64,000 nucleotides of DNA from Citrobacter farmeri (GTDB taxonomy: Bacteria; Pseudomonadota; Gammaproteobacteria; Enterobacterales; Enterobacteriaceae). The stretch is taken from NCBI RefSeq assembly GCF_019048065.1, contig NZ_CP077291.1, positions 3,534,001 through 3,598,000 on the forward strand, read 5' to 3'. The notes under the pieces are model-generated. The model was not told the DNA's origin. It was given only the letters and a program-made list of their open reading frames with translations, and made no database searches. Shown one piece after another: positions 43,085 to 55,290 of the stretch (positions are counted from its first letter, which is position 1; each line of letters starts with the position of its first letter). Position numbers and translations under genes: made by a program.

Positions 43085-46000
43085 CTAGAACTGGTATTTT
43101 ATCCCCAATACGCCGCTCGTGTCGTGAAAGCCGTTATTCCCCATTTGTTGCGCCACGTTGCCCCAAACGCTCAGATCCCGGGTCAACCGCCCCTCGACGC
43201 CCACTTTCACCTCACCGACGTTTCGACTTCCTTGCAGGGAGGTACTCGTGTCATTCATTCTGACGCCGTACTGCTTCGTGTTGTGTATCCAGTTCGCCTC
43301 GATAAAGGGTTCAAACTCGCGTACGGTTCCTTTTTCCGTGGCGTTTTTGCCATTGACGTAAAGGCGCATACCCAGACGGGTCTGAATATTATTGTCACCC
43401 TGGCCCTGAACCCGCGTGCCGTTTTTCTCCGTATGGTCGTTAGCCTTCACCCCCATCCAGGTGGCCTGTGCCTGTGGGCGAAGATAGACGTTACCTTCCA
43501 TGTCGCCAGCCGTGGTGAATGACCCCATATGGAAAGCGTATCCCGACTCCAGCGACGCCGTCAGCCCCTTGCTTTTGTAGCTCTCCTGAGCAATCTCATC
43601 ACCTTTAACCGTATTGTCAAACCAGTTATAAAGCACCCAGGAATCAACATACAGGCCGGTTTTATCGACGGCGTTCTGATACCAGGTTCCGTACAAACCG
43701 GCGCTGTAGCCGCTCACCTCGCCACGAGAACCGTAGCCTGACAATCTGTTATGGATGTCGTTATCCTGCTTACCATAGCCCGCCATTGCGCCCAACTGAT
43801 AGCTATCCGTACCGTTCGCGCTGCCCTGGATCAGCGAGCCGCCGACCTGCACGACAACGCGGTTAGATGAAGCGGTGTTCTGATCGTCAGGCATCCGGCT
43901 CTTATTGCGCCCGCCCGAGGTACGCAGCCACATGCTGGTCATGTGACGTTCCCCTGTGACAGGGTCGGTATACCAGGATCCTCCCTGACGGTCCTGCAAT
44001 CGGGTGTTAAACAGCGTATTCGCTGCCGCCAGGTTGCTGGCGTAGCTCCCTCCCTCAGGGCGATAGATATTGACCGCGTCAGAGGAATCGCCTAGTGCTG
44101 GTCGATCGTTATCGACAACATCAGAGGAATCGTCAGGATCTGGGCTGTCCGTCAGACTGGTTAAATACCAGTTATTACTGTCACTACCGGAAGCCGTTCC
44201 CTGCTTCACGTGATATTCATAACTGCCCGCCACGATGCGACCACGTTGAACAAAGGCCTCAGCCGTAGAACTACCGGTTTCAATGATTTTAATCCCTTCA
44301 TGCAGCAAGGCCCCTGAACCATTCTCGTTGCTAACCTGCACGTAGGTTGTGCCGGTTGCGTTGCCGGTAATCACCAGTTTGTCCGTCAGGCTGCTGTCGC
44401 CGCCTAGAACGGTGCCCAGCGAAAGGCTGCCGCCGTTACCCGCATAGTCGCCATCGATAGTCAGCGTATTCCCGGCGCTGGTTGCGCTGTTGTTGAGAAT
44501 AATATTGCCGCTGTTCGTGACATTGCCAGTCAGCATGACGCTGAGAGGAGAAGACGGTGGCACACCATAATCATCAATCAGCAGGGTTCCACGGTTATCC
44601 AACGCGTTGACGATCTGGCTGTTGCCGTTAAGGTTAAGCGTCCCTTCCTCGCCGACGGTTACGCCAGAGGTATTGGCGAATGCATTCGGCGTCGTCGTCT
44701 TCAGCATGCCTTCGCTGACATAGGTCGACCCGGTATAAGTATTTTCCGCTGACAGTATCAGCGTACCGTCTCCCGCTTTGGTCAGACTTTTACCGTCCCA
44801 GGCCGGGTTGACGTGCGCCGTATTGTCAGCCAGAGCGACGCCAAGATCGAAGGTTCTGCCCTCATCCAGCGTGAACGTCCCGTGCGCGTCGGCGTCCAGA
44901 CCGTTCCAGTACAGGGAGTATTGAATAATCCGGGAGCCTGCGTTGATATAGGCAAAGTCCGGCTGGTTCATGCCCGCGACGAGGGCATTACTGTAAGAAA
45001 ACGCGCCCGTAATACCGTTGGTGGTTTCAACCAGCAGAATGTCGTGCATATCCCAGCGAGTGATACTGGCATTAAGCGATGCGTTATCACCAACCGAGAG
45101 AGACGCCGCCTTGAGGCTGACGCCTTCGCCAAGGGTGAGCGACGCCCCTTCGGCAAACGACGCGTTACCGGAAAATTCAATGGGGCGTTCCGTCAGCGTC
45201 ACGCTGGCTGCCTGACCCACGGTCAGATTACCGTTGATGGCTCTGTTTGCCGCGTCATTGTTGACGATCTGCAACGTTGTCGCGCTGTCGCTCGCACCGT
45301 CTGCAAGCCTGACATCGCCGGTGATAGTTGAGCCGGTATTCAGCGTCAGCAGATTGCTGCCGCCGGTAAGACTGAGAGCCGCCCCCGCTTCGCCACCGCT
45401 CCTGTAGGGTGCACCTCCGGTGATAGCGCTGTTATTGATTATCGCCAGATTGCTGCCGGATATCGCTGCGCCACCTGCACCGTTAGCGCCGCCGTTGCTG
45501 CCGTAACTGCCTCTGCCCCCGACGACAGAACCGCTGTTGTTAATCCTCAGACTGTCACCGAATATTCCGATGCCGCCGTTGCCGCCGTCACTGGTGTTAG
45601 TATTCTCTCTGCTGCCGCTGTAATTGCCTTCTCCGCCAGTGATGGTGCCACCAGCCAGATTACTGATGGTCAGATTGCGACCGGATATAGCCGCACCGCC
45701 GTCTGCGCCGTCAGGGCTTGTCGTATCGCCGCCGGCAAACCCCCCTTCACCACCGGTAATGGAGCCGCCGTTGGTGATGGTCATATTATCGCCAAGTATT
45801 CCCGTGCCGCCTGCGGTAGGCATTCCGGCGCCACCTGCATCGTCCAGGCCGCCATAGCCGCCTTCACCGCCGATCACTGAAGCACCCGCTAAATTATGAA
45901 TGGTCATATCGCTACCGGATATTCCAGCACCCGCATTGCCGGCATCTTCTCCATAGCCAAATCCCCCTTCGCCACCGACGATGGATCCGCCATTGGTTAT

Positions 46001-46876
46001 GGTCAGAGCGGAACCTGATATAGCATCGCCCCCTAATCGTCTGGAATTGCCTCGACCACCCGTAATTGATCCACGGGCAAGATTGTCGATGACCATATTA
46101 CTGCCGGTAATTCCGGCACCGGCATTGCCACCTTCAACCCCATCATAACCATATCCCCCTCCGCCGCCGAGAATAGCGCCGCTGTTGGTGATGGTCAGCG
46201 CGGAACCCGATATGGCATCGCCTCCCTTGCCACTGGAATCACCGTCACCACCGGTAATACGGTAAGTATTAATGATCGTCAGATCGGTACCTGATATGCC
46301 AGCGCCGCCAATACCGCTCGTCCCGCTGTAGTCATCATAGCCGTAACTGCCATCGCCTCCGGTAATCGCACCATCGTTGGTTATCATGAGACGGTTACCA
46401 GAGATACCCGCACCGCTAGCGGAACGTCTATCCCCTTCGCCACCGGTGATGGAGCCGGTACGAGAATTGGTTATCGACAGGTCCGTACCCGATATTCCCA
46501 CACCACCTGTGCCACTGCCACTAACGCTATAGCTACCCTCTCCACCAATAATCTTTCCGCTGTTGCTGATGGTTACACTATTACCGGACATTCCGTCGCC
46601 GCCATCGCCGCCCGCGTAGCCATTACCGCCGGTTATCGTGGTGCCACTACCGACGCTTACGCTGTTATCCGCCGCGGTAGTTTCCGGGTTCGGCGATAAG
46701 ACATACCCGGCTCCGGCACCTTCACTGCCGCCATTAACCCCGTGAGTCCCAGTGTTGGATTGCGCCGCATAAGGAAATGAACCATCGACATGAATCGTGG
46801 CGCTTGTTGCCGGTCCGGAGGATATGAAGATCGATGCGATCAATAACGCTATCTGGTTTCTGCGAAAATGTTGCAT
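43085..46876 (-). CDS. Gly-rich repeat autotransporter (AIDA type)
   Basis: A 1263-residue autotransporter. After a signal peptide (IALLIASIFISSGPATSA) comes a passenger made of about fifteen degenerate repeats (residues about 70-510) alternating GISGSDLTITN-type beta rungs with SITGGEGGYG-type glycine loops. A second passenger part (about 510-900) has the autotransporter-associated repeat GDGTLILSAENTYTGSTYVS. The barrel (about 990-1263) begins near RPEGGSYASNLAAANTLFNTRL and ends GVLGIKYQF. Function as an adhesin is inferred. The 690 bases upstream are AT-rich. No counterpart at this locus in E. coli. Confidence 0.88.
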   Translation of the reverse strand: MQHFRRNQIALLIASIFISSGPATSATIHVDGSFPYAAQSNTGTHGVNGGSEGAGAGYVLSPNPETTAADNSVSVGSGTTITGGNGYAGGDGGDGMSGNSVTISNSGKIIGGEGSYSVSGSGTGGVGISGTDLSITNSRTGSITGGEGDRRSASGAGISGNRLMITNDGAITGGDGSYGYDDYSGTSGIGGAGISGTDLTIINTYRITGGDGDSSGKGGDAISGSALTITNSGAILGGGGGYGYDGVEGGNAGAGITGSNMVIDNLARGSITGGRGNSRRLGGDAISGSALTITNGGSIVGGEGGFGYGEDAGNAGAGISGSDMTIHNLAGASVIGGEGGYGGLDDAGGAGMPTAGGTGILGDNMTITNGGSITGGEGGFAGGDTTSPDGADGGAAISGRNLTISNLAGGTITGGEGNYSGSRENTNTSDGGNGGIGIFGDSLRINNSGSVVGGRGSYGSNGGANGAGGAAISGSNLAIINNSAITGGAPYRSGGEAGAALSLTGGSNLLTLNTGSTITGDVRLADGASDSATTLQIVNNDAANRAINGNLTVGQAASVTLTERPIEFSGNASFAEGASLTLGEGVSLKAASLSVGDNASLNASITRWDMHDILLVETTNGITGAFSYSNALVAGMNQPDFAYINAGSRIIQYSLYWNGLDADAHGTFTLDEGRTFDLGVALADNTAHVNPAWDGKSLTKAGDGTLILSAENTYTGSTYVSEGMLKTTTPNAFANTSGVTVGEEGTLNLNGNSQIVNALDNRGTLLIDDYGVPPSSPLSVMLTGNVTNSGNIILNNSATSAGNTLTIDGDYAGNGGSLSLGTVLGGDSSLTDKLVITGNATGTTYVQVSNENGSGALLHEGIKIIETGSSTAEAFVQRGRIVAGSYEYHVKQGTASGSDSNNWYLTSLTDSPDPDDSSDVVDNDRPALGDSSDAVNIYRPEGGSYASNLAAANTLFNTRLQDRQGGSWYTDPVTGERHMTSMWLRTSGGRNKSRMPDDQNTASSNRVVVQVGGSLIQGSANGTDSYQLGAMAGYGKQDNDIHNRLSGYGSRGEVSGYSAGLYGTWYQNAVDKTGLYVDSWVLYNWFDNTVKGDEIAQESYKSKGLTASLESGYAFHMGSFTTAGDMEGNVYLRPQAQATWMGVKANDHTEKNGTRVQGQGDNNIQTRLGMRLYVNGKNATEKGTVREFEPFIEANWIHNTKQYGVRMNDTSTSLQGSRNVGEVKVGVEGRLTRDLSVWGNVAQQMGNNGFHDTSGVLGIKYQF

Positions 46877-47568
46877 TAATAACTCCCTTGCTAATTTTCA
46901 CAAAATTAAGTTAATTTCTCACTGTTGTTAAATTAGTAAACAAAGTAGAAAAAAACAGGAAACAAAAAATTAGCAATAAAAATTAAATTAAATTCAAAGG
47001 AAAATAAAGATTGTATTGGAAGCTATCAAATCCATATCGAAGAGTAAACGCGGTAAATTATTTAAAAAATGATCTTAAATTATTTTCTACCTAACCATTT
47101 CACAATATTAAATCAATAAAAACAACAGGATAAATTAAAACCTTACAAGAACTCATTTAATATGATCATGACTATTAAAAAAAACACCCACGTTAATTTA
47201 TGACAAAAACAAGACGTTACCTCCCTTGTCAACGATATAACCCCGTCAACGTTTAAATCCTTTTATGCTTTTTTATTTCATCTTAACCCCGTTAAATAAG
47301 ACAGGATATTTAGAAAAGACGTTCATATTTTTATTATCATGTTCGTAAAGGCTTCTCAATTATGCTTCTGACTGAGGATATAACATCTCCTGGCTATCGC
47401 GCGGTGAATATCGCTGCGACGCCACGGAAAAGCCGCATAGCACTTCTGTTTCACTGTTGGGGTTCACCCTGTTGGCCCAATCCCATCGTTATTCGCCCAT
47501 TTGCCCATATGCAGTTTCTGGTCAACACTCCAGGATAACGCCACTGGCCCCTCACGTGGAGTATCACC
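46877..47568. other. AT-rich intergenic region upstream of the Gly-rich autotransporter
   Basis: About 690 bases, strongly AT-rich from 46900 to 47200. It contains a direct repeat GTCAACG with AACCCCGT at 47228-47252 and again TTAACCCCGTTAA at 47283-47295. It carries divergent promoters for the autotransporter and the metallo-hydrolase. No gene is seen. Confidence 0.6.
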
Positions 47569-48345
47569 ATGAACATCACCCATATTCGCAACGCCACCCA
47601 GTTGATTACCTTTGGGGGGACAACCTTTCTCGTCGATCCGATGCTTGCCCCGAAAGGTGCGTACCCCGGTTTTCCCGGCACGGCGCGGGCGGGGCTCCGT
47701 AATCCAACGGTTGAACTCCCTTGCGATCTCAACACCCTGTTGCAGGCCGATGCGCTGATCGTCACCCATCTCCATGCGGACCACTGGGACGACATCGCCG
47801 CAAAGGTCGTGCCGAAAGAGAAGCCGATTTACGTACAGAACGAACAGGATGCGCAAACCCTGCGGACGCAGGGTTTTAGCCGACTCACGGTGCTGACGGA
47901 CAATACCCGGCTGGGCGAGATCACGTTGCGTAAAACGGGCGGCCAGCATGGATCCGACCGGCTGTACGCCATTCCCGCCATGGCTGAGCGAATGGGTGAT
48001 GCCTGCGGGATTGTGTTCCAGCACCCACAAGAAAAAACGCTGTATCTGGTCGGCGATACTATCTGGCGCGATGAGGTCGAAGCCAACATGGTCACATTCC
48101 AGCCTGATGTGGTGATACTGAACGCCGGGTTTGCGCACGTGATCGGTTTTGGTGCCATCATCATGGGGGCTGAAGATGTGCTGAAAACCCACTTCGTTCT
48201 GCCTGATGCGCAGATTGTGGCGATTCACATGGAAGCGATAAACCACTGCCTGCTGACGCGTACCGCGCTCAGGGAATACGCCCGCGATAACCAGATTGCA
48301 GAATATGTCCAGGTACCGGAAGATGGGGAAACCCTGACGTTCTAA
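47569..48345 (+). CDS. MBL-fold metallo-hydrolase, UlaG-like
   Basis: A 258-residue cytoplasmic protein of the beta-lactamase-fold superfamily. The metal-binding motif is THLHADHWDD, followed by a later GDTIWRDE and a C-terminal IAIHMEAINHC-like His region. It resembles UlaG-type lactonases, but the substrate is unknown. It precedes the GlxA-type regulator by 18 bases, so the two are likely one operon. Confidence 0.8.
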   Translation: MNITHIRNATQLITFGGTTFLVDPMLAPKGAYPGFPGTARAGLRNPTVELPCDLNTLLQADALIVTHLHADHWDDIAAKVVPKEKPIYVQNEQDAQTLRTQGFSRLTVLTDNTRLGEITLRKTGGQHGSDRLYAIPAMAERMGDACGIVFQHPQEKTLYLVGDTIWRDEVEANMVTFQPDVVILNAGFAHVIGFGAIIMGAEDVLKTHFVLPDAQIVAIHMEAINHCLLTRTALREYARDNQIAEYVQVPEDGETLTF

Positions 48346-48363
48346 CCCCAGCCGAGGAAACGT

Positions 48364-49332
48364 ATGCGCCCCGTCACCGTCGCGATCGTCGCCGCTGAAG
48401 ATTTCAGTCCGTTTCACTTCTCGGTGCCATGCATCATGTTCAGTGAAAAAGCGGCGGCAAAAAAACGTTTTGAGGTTCAGGTTTGCGCTGAAACCCCCGG
48501 TGTTGTTACCTCCCGGGAGGGCTTTTCCGTCACCGCCCCTCAGGGACTGGCGGCGGTGACCGTTGCCGATATTGTGATTGTCCCCTGGTGGGGAACGCCC
48601 TCGCTTCGCCCGCCGCAGTCGCTGCTCGATGCGCTGGTTCAGGCCCGACAAAACGGCGCGCAGGTGGTCGGGCTGTGCCTGGGCGCGTTTGTCCTCGGTT
48701 ATGCCGGACTGCTGGACGGCAGGCGCGCCGCCACCCACTGGGAGTTTGAAGCCGATTTTCAGGCGCGTTTTCCCGACGCGCACCTGGATATCAACGCCCT
48801 GTACGTCGACGATGACGGTATCATCACCTCGGCAGGCACCGCCGCCGTGCTCGACTGCTGTCTGTATCTCATCCGCCAACGATTTGGCAGCACGGTAGCG
48901 AATCAGATTGCGCGCCGGATGATTGTGCCGCCGCATCGCGAGGGCGGTCAGGCGCAGTTTATTGCTCAACCGGTGGCGAAAAATACGCAGGATCAACGGA
49001 TTAACCGCCTGCTGGACTATCTGCGCCAGCATAGCCATGAACAGCACGACCTGGATTCGCTGGCGAAAAAGGTGATGATGAGTCGCCGCTCCCTGAGCCG
49101 TCACTTTATGCAAGCAACCGGCTCAGGCGTCGCCCAATGGTTGATCAATGAACGCCTGCGCCGCAGCCAGGAACTGCTGGAATGCACCTCCCTTCCCGTT
49201 GAGCGTATCGCCGGGGAGGTCGGTTTTCTGTCCCCGGTGACCTGGCGTCAACATTTTAAGTCCCGCTTCGGCGTCAGCCCGGCTGAATGGCGAAAAACCT
49301 TTCGCGGCGTTATGAACGCAAATTCTGAGTGA
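48364..49332 (+). CDS. GlxA-family AraC-type transcriptional regulator
   Basis: A 322-residue regulator with an N-terminal DJ-1/PfpI-like domain (about 1-190), including the nucleophile-elbow sequence GLCLGAFVLGYAGLLDGR, and a C-terminal AraC helix-turn-helix pair (about 220-315: LAKKVMMSRRSLSRHF and ERIAGEVGFLSPVTWRQHFK). It likely controls the metallo-hydrolase with which it is co-transcribed. A palindrome at its stop codon precedes lacZ. No ligand can be assigned. Confidence 0.85.
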   Translation: MRPVTVAIVAAEDFSPFHFSVPCIMFSEKAAAKKRFEVQVCAETPGVVTSREGFSVTAPQGLAAVTVADIVIVPWWGTPSLRPPQSLLDALVQARQNGAQVVGLCLGAFVLGYAGLLDGRRAATHWEFEADFQARFPDAHLDINALYVDDDGIITSAGTAAVLDCCLYLIRQRFGSTVANQIARRMIVPPHREGGQAQFIAQPVAKNTQDQRINRLLDYLRQHSHEQHDLDSLAKKVMMSRRSLSRHFMQATGSGVAQWLINERLRRSQELLECTSLPVERIAGEVGFLSPVTWRQHFKSRFGVSPAEWRKTFRGVMNANSE

Positions 49333-49345
49333 GTGACTTCACTCA
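49330..49345. promoter_or_regulatory. Palindrome between the GlxA-type gene and lacZ
   Basis: TGAGTGACTTCACTCA has arms TGAGTGA and TCACTCA with a two-base centre. It overlaps the regulator's stop and lies 88 bases before lacZ. It could be an operator or a short hairpin; it is not a lac operator and departs from the CRP consensus. Confidence 0.4.
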
Positions 49346-49420
49346 TTCCTCTTTCTCATCTTTACAGGCTTTCACTGCGCACCGTATCTTCAGCAACCTG
49401 CGAACGAACAATATGCTTAA

Positions 49421-52510
<3,090 letters not shown>

Positions 52511-52523
52511 AGCGCAGTTTAAC

Positions 52524-52600
52524 TGCCTGATGTCGCTACGCTTATCAGGCCTGCGGGCTGGTTTTGTAGGCCGGATAAGGCGTTTTCGCCGTCATCCGGC
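52524..52600. repeat. REP pair after lacZ
   Basis: Two REP units, CTGCCTGATGTCGCTACGC to TTATCAGGCCT (52524-52552) and GTAGGCCGGATAAGGCG to CGTCATCCGGCA (52566-52600), lie just beyond the lacZ stop. Confidence 0.8.
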
Positions 52601-52662
52601 AACGGTGCCATAACGTTACCTGATAGCGCTATGCTTGTCTGACCCACTATGGGATCCGGGAA

Positions 52663-52995
52663 TTACACCATAATCAACCGCTTGAACAGCAATTGCTGCA
52701 CATCCTGCCGATGCGCCAGAATCGCATGGGCAGTGACGTGCATTCCGTCAATAGAATACAGAACGCGGTAACCGGCTACATGATTAAATTCGCGATACTT
52801 TGCGCAGCCAATCTTTAACAGCTCAGGACAAATCTGGCTTCCCGCAGGAAACTGACCCACAACCTTTTCAAACTGCGTAAGAATATCTGCGACCACCGGG
52901 CGAGGCTCAATCTCTGCCCGACGGAGGTGAAGAACAATATCGTTGATACAGTGTCTGACTGTCAGCGTATACTCAAAAGTAATCTTATGTTCCAT
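52663..52995 (-). CDS. RelE/ParE-family toxin
   Basis: A 110-residue basic protein with the RelE/ParE fold pattern: an N-terminal helix region, then CPELLKIGCAKYREFNHVAGYRVLYSIDG and a C-terminal LAHRQDVQQLLFKRL. These are the usual toxin features (REF...YRVLY...HR.D). It follows the Phd-type antitoxin gene by 29 bases. The target, ribosome or gyrase, cannot be told by eye. Confidence 0.82.
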   Translation of the reverse strand: MEHKITFEYTLTVRHCINDIVLHLRRAEIEPRPVVADILTQFEKVVGQFPAGSQICPELLKIGCAKYREFNHVAGYRVLYSIDGMHVTAHAILAHRQDVQQLLFKRLIMV

Positions 52996-53024
52996 TTAAG
53001 ATCCTTTACTGATGGGATTCACTC

Positions 53025-53258
53025 TCAGTTAGCAATATCATCCAACAACTGATCTTTGGTGAATACACGCCCTTCTGTCTTGTCTTTTTCCGACAGGGTA
53101 AGCAATTTCAGCAGTGCGATGGCGTCCTCTCGTTCCTGCTGTTGGTCGTAAGACTCAATAACATAAGCCGGTACGCCATTCTGTGTCACCAGGATGGGTT
53201 CAGAGAGATCGAGCGTCGCCGCATTTTTTTTAATATAGCTAATGGTTTCGACTTTCAT
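53025..53258 (-). CDS. Phd/YefM-family antitoxin
   Basis: A 77-residue protein with the Phd-type N-terminal DNA-binding part (YIKKNAATLDLSEPILVTQNG, VPAYVIESY) and an acidic, flexible C-terminus for toxin binding (LSEKDKTEGRVFTKDQLLDDI). The antitoxin gene comes first, as is usual, and would autoregulate the pair. The module lies between lacZ and prpE. Confidence 0.82.
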   Translation of the reverse strand: MKVETISYIKKNAATLDLSEPILVTQNGVPAYVIESYDQQQEREDAIALLKLLTLSEKDKTEGRVFTKDQLLDDIAN

Positions 53259-53334
53259 TGTCAGTTCGTCCTGGTCTCATAATGGTTCAAATATAGACCA
53301 TATACAGACTGCCAACAAGCACCGCCTGTCTTCT

Positions 53335-53361
53335 GGCCCGGCAGCACAACGCGACCGGGCC
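53335..53361. terminator. Hairpin after prpE
   Basis: GGCCCGG (53335-53341) and CCGGGCC (53355-53361) form a perfect 7-bp stem with a 13-base loop just beyond the prpE stop. No U-run follows. Confidence 0.4.
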
Positions 53362-53367
53362 GTCGGT

Positions 53368-55254
53368 TTACTCCTCCATTGCCTGACGGATTTGCTGTAG
53401 CGCCGCCGGATCGTCAAGGGTAGTGAGATCGCCCGGATCGCGCCCCTCGCAAATCGCCTGGATCGTGCGGCGGAGCATTTTGCCGGAGCGGGTCTTCGGC
53501 AGTTGCGAGACAAACCAGACATGGGCAGGACGACCAAAATTGCCGATCTGACTGTCCACCAGCGCCATGATCGCCTTCTCTTCCGAATGCGCCACGTCCG
53601 GATCCTCGAGGCTATCACTCTGTTTAGGAATGACAAATGCCACCGCCACCTGCCCTTTCAGCGCATCTTTCACCCCCACCACCGCCACTTCCGCCACGTT
53701 CGGATAGCTCGAGATACTCTCCTCGATTTCACGCGTGCCCAGCCGATGCCCGGCCACATTGATCACATCATCCGTTCGTCCGAGGATGAAGTAGTAGCCG
53801 TCGGCGTCGCGAATCCCCCAGTCAAACGTGGCATATACCTGACGATTGAACAGCGACCAGTAGGTATTCACAAACCGTGCGTCATCGCCCCAGATAGTCT
53901 GAATACAGCCGGGCGGCAGCGGCCCTTCGATCACCACCATCCCCTTCTCGTTGGCGCCGCAGGGTTCGCCGGTTACCTCGTTGAGCAACTGCACATTATA
54001 GCCGTACATTGGTACGCCGGGGCTGCCGAGGCGAGATGGCCGGTCATCCAGCGCCCGGGCCAGCGCCATGATTGGCCAGCCGGATTCAGTCTGCCAGTAG
54101 TTGTCGACCACCGGCACACCCAGCGTTTCGGTCACCCAACTTGCGGTCGGTTCATCCAGCGGTTCACCCGCAAGATAGAGTACCTCCAGCGAAGAGAGGT
54201 CGTGATTACGGATCTGCGCGGTCGGAAACTTCTTCAGTACGCGAATGGCGGTCGGTGCCGAGAACATCCGGTTAACCTGATATTTCTCAACGATTTTCCA
54301 CCATACGCCACAGTCTGGATACGTCGGCAGCCCTTCATACACAATCGTTGCCATCCCCGCTAACAGCGGCGCATAAACGATGTAGGAGTGCCCCACAACC
54401 CAACCGATATCCGACGCGCAAAAGAACACGCCGCCCGCTTTGCCGCCAAAAATGGTGTCCATTGAGGTCGCCAGCGCCACGGCATAGCCACCGACGTCCC
54501 GCTGCACGCCTTTGGGTTTGCCGGTGGTGCCCGAGGTATAGAGAATACAGGAGGTTTCGTTGGACTCCAGCCACGTCACCGGCCCCCGGGCGCCGAGATG
54601 CTGCTGACGCAGAGTGGCAAAATCGAGATCGCGACCGGCAACGCGCGCCATTTTCGCCAGCCCGCGATCCACCAATAGCACCTGCTTCGGCTGATGCTGC
54701 GCCTGATCGATCGCATCATCGAGCAGTTTTTTGTAGGGCAGCACTTTACCGCCTCGCGCCCCCGCATCGGCGGAGACAATCAGCACCGGTTTCGCATCAT
54801 CGATCCGCGCCGCCACGCTGTGCGAAGCAAAACCGCCGAACACCACCGAATGGATCGCACCAATCCGGGCGCAGGCCAGCAGCGTGATATGCGCCTCGGC
54901 AATCATCGGCATGTATACCAGTACCCGATCGCCGCGCTGCACGCCAAGCGATTGCAGCATCGACGCCACCACGTTCACTTCGTCATATAACTGACTGAAG
55001 GTAAAGGTGCGTTCCTCTTCGGTCTCGGATGAGATGGCGATCAGCGCCAGCGCATCCGGTTGTCTGTCCAGCCAGCGGTCAACAGCGTTATGACACAGAT
55101 TGGTGGTACCGTCGCAAAACCAGCGGGCAAACGGCGGATTGCTGTGATCCAGCGTCCGGGTAAACGGCTGCTGCCAGTCGATGCGCCGGGCCTGCTCGGC
55201 CCAGAATGATTCGGGTTGCGTAACAGAACGCTGATAAAATTCGCTAAAAGACAT
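53368..55254 (-). CDS. prpE: Propionyl-CoA synthetase PrpE
   Basis: PrpE activates propionate with ATP and CoA, the entry to the methylcitrate cycle. The 628 residues match E. coli. AMP-forming motifs are YTSGTTGKPKGVQ, YWQTESGWP and the C-terminal KTRSGKMLRR, whose Lys is the acetylation-controlled catalytic residue. Last gene of prpBCDE, 36 bases after prpD. Confidence 0.97.
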   Translation of the reverse strand: MSFSEFYQRSVTQPESFWAEQARRIDWQQPFTRTLDHSNPPFARWFCDGTTNLCHNAVDRWLDRQPDALALIAISSETEEERTFTFSQLYDEVNVVASMLQSLGVQRGDRVLVYMPMIAEAHITLLACARIGAIHSVVFGGFASHSVAARIDDAKPVLIVSADAGARGGKVLPYKKLLDDAIDQAQHQPKQVLLVDRGLAKMARVAGRDLDFATLRQQHLGARGPVTWLESNETSCILYTSGTTGKPKGVQRDVGGYAVALATSMDTIFGGKAGGVFFCASDIGWVVGHSYIVYAPLLAGMATIVYEGLPTYPDCGVWWKIVEKYQVNRMFSAPTAIRVLKKFPTAQIRNHDLSSLEVLYLAGEPLDEPTASWVTETLGVPVVDNYWQTESGWPIMALARALDDRPSRLGSPGVPMYGYNVQLLNEVTGEPCGANEKGMVVIEGPLPPGCIQTIWGDDARFVNTYWSLFNRQVYATFDWGIRDADGYYFILGRTDDVINVAGHRLGTREIEESISSYPNVAEVAVVGVKDALKGQVAVAFVIPKQSDSLEDPDVAHSEEKAIMALVDSQIGNFGRPAHVWFVSQLPKTRSGKMLRRTIQAICEGRDPGDLTTLDDPAALQQIRQAMEE

Positions 55255-55290
55255 AACGCTCTCCTGTTGAACTTACGCCTGATGAGGGTT

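Noticed and set aside
45360..46640. Regular repeats that at first suggest a CRISPR-like or satellite array
   Set aside because: They are in frame, degenerate and code for the Gly-rich passenger; there are no constant direct repeats with unique spacers.
47464..49113. 549-codon minus-strand open frame
   Set aside because: It lies antisense to the metallo-hydrolase and GlxA-type genes, whose motifs are clear; it is a GC-rich shadow frame.
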